NCBI GenBank assembly: GCA_937952345.1
Contig: CALFYN010000614.1
Location: 1-5,615 of the forward strand
Length of the DNA: 5,615 nt
DNA from: an uncultured Acidobacteriota bacterium
GTDB taxonomy: Bacteria; Acidobacteriota; Terriglobia; Bryobacterales; Bryobacteraceae
Reading direction: 5' to 3'
The position numbers and the translations under genes were made by a program. Shown piece by piece: positions 5,504-5,615 of this stretch (positions are counted from its first letter, which is position 1; each line of letters begins with the position of its first letter). The notes below the pieces were generated by a model. That model did no database searches. It was not told the DNA's origin and worked only from the letters and a program-made list of their open reading frames with translations.

Positions 5504-5615
5504 ATGCTTATCCGGTTTTATGGAATCTTGCTTTCGTTGGGCCTGCTCGCGCAGGATCCGCGCGGTTTCATCAACGGCCAGGTCAGCGACACGAGCGGGG
5601 GAGTCATCCCCAGCG
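5504..5615 (+). CDS. Secreted/outer-membrane protein with carboxypeptidase-regulatory-like repeat, probable TonB-dependent receptor (5' end only)
   Basis: Only 37 residues are visible before the window ends. They begin with a signal peptide: Arg4, then the hydrophobic core YGILLSLGLLA, with likely cleavage after Ala16 before QDPRG. The mature start RGFINGQVSDTSGGVIPS fits the first strands of a CarboxypepD_reg-like beta-sandwich (pattern GxVxDxSGxxIP). In Acidobacteriota this arrangement is the usual opening of Oar-like TonB-dependent outer-membrane receptors of about 1000 residues. The receptor assignment is therefore inference; other exported proteins with this repeat are possible. ATG 5504 is chosen because it places the signal peptide at the N-terminus, although its ribosome-binding site is weak. 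The frame stays open upstream to 5399, with GTG at 5486 and at 5414 (the latter preceded by AAAAAGG at a 7-base spacing). Confidence 0.7.
   Translation, partial: MLIRFYGILLSLGLLAQDPRGFINGQVSDTSGGVIPS

Noticed and set aside
1..5615. CRISPR arrays, tRNA/rRNA, insertion sequences, attachment sites
   Set aside because: I looked for repeated spacer arrays, cloverleaf-like segments, transposase motifs and flanking terminal repeats and saw none.

Overview
The window looks like a chromosomal segment of a high-GC bacterium, most likely from the phylum Acidobacteriota (Solibacteres/Bryobacter-like). This taxonomic guess is inference. It rests on GC-rich codon use, on the final reading frame (signal peptide followed by a carboxypeptidase-regulatory-like repeat, typical of the large Oar-like TonB-dependent receptors abundant in that phylum), and on a coiled-coil membrane protein whose C-terminal region resembles hypothetical proteins I associate with that phylum. 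No phage, insertion sequence, CRISPR, tRNA or rRNA is visible.

Layout. Positions 1-1474 (minus strand) carry nadC followed by birA with an 8-bp overlap; birA runs off the left edge. A 57-bp divergent gap (1475-1531) separates nadC from nadD on the plus strand, so two NAD biosynthesis enzymes are transcribed back to back. Four bases after nadD comes a PhoR-like sensor histidine kinase (2109-3572). After a 37-bp gap comes a PhoB-like OmpR-family response regulator (3610-4311). The regulator ends tail-to-tail with a minus-strand gene for an uncharacterised single-pass membrane coiled-coil protein (4308-5276, 4-bp overlap). A 227-bp divergent intergenic region (5277-5503) of visibly lower GC then leads to the first 37 codons of a probable TonB-dependent receptor (5504-5615, cut by the right edge).

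How it works together. NadC makes nicotinate mononucleotide, and NadD adenylylates it to nicotinate adenine dinucleotide. BirA attaches biotin to the acetyl-CoA carboxylase carrier protein. The kinase/regulator pair most probably senses phosphate limitation. This is supported by a good Pho-box-like direct repeat (3567-3584, 15 of 18 positions matching the E. coli consensus) that straddles the kinase stop codon just upstream of the regulator gene, suggesting autoregulation of the regulator separately from the kinase.

The points most worth a second look are this Pho box, a sigma-54-type -24/-12 promoter (5327-5344, minus strand) in front of the uncharacterised coiled-coil gene, and that gene itself. 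The rest is ordinary housekeeping and regulatory content; I see no clear new multi-gene system.
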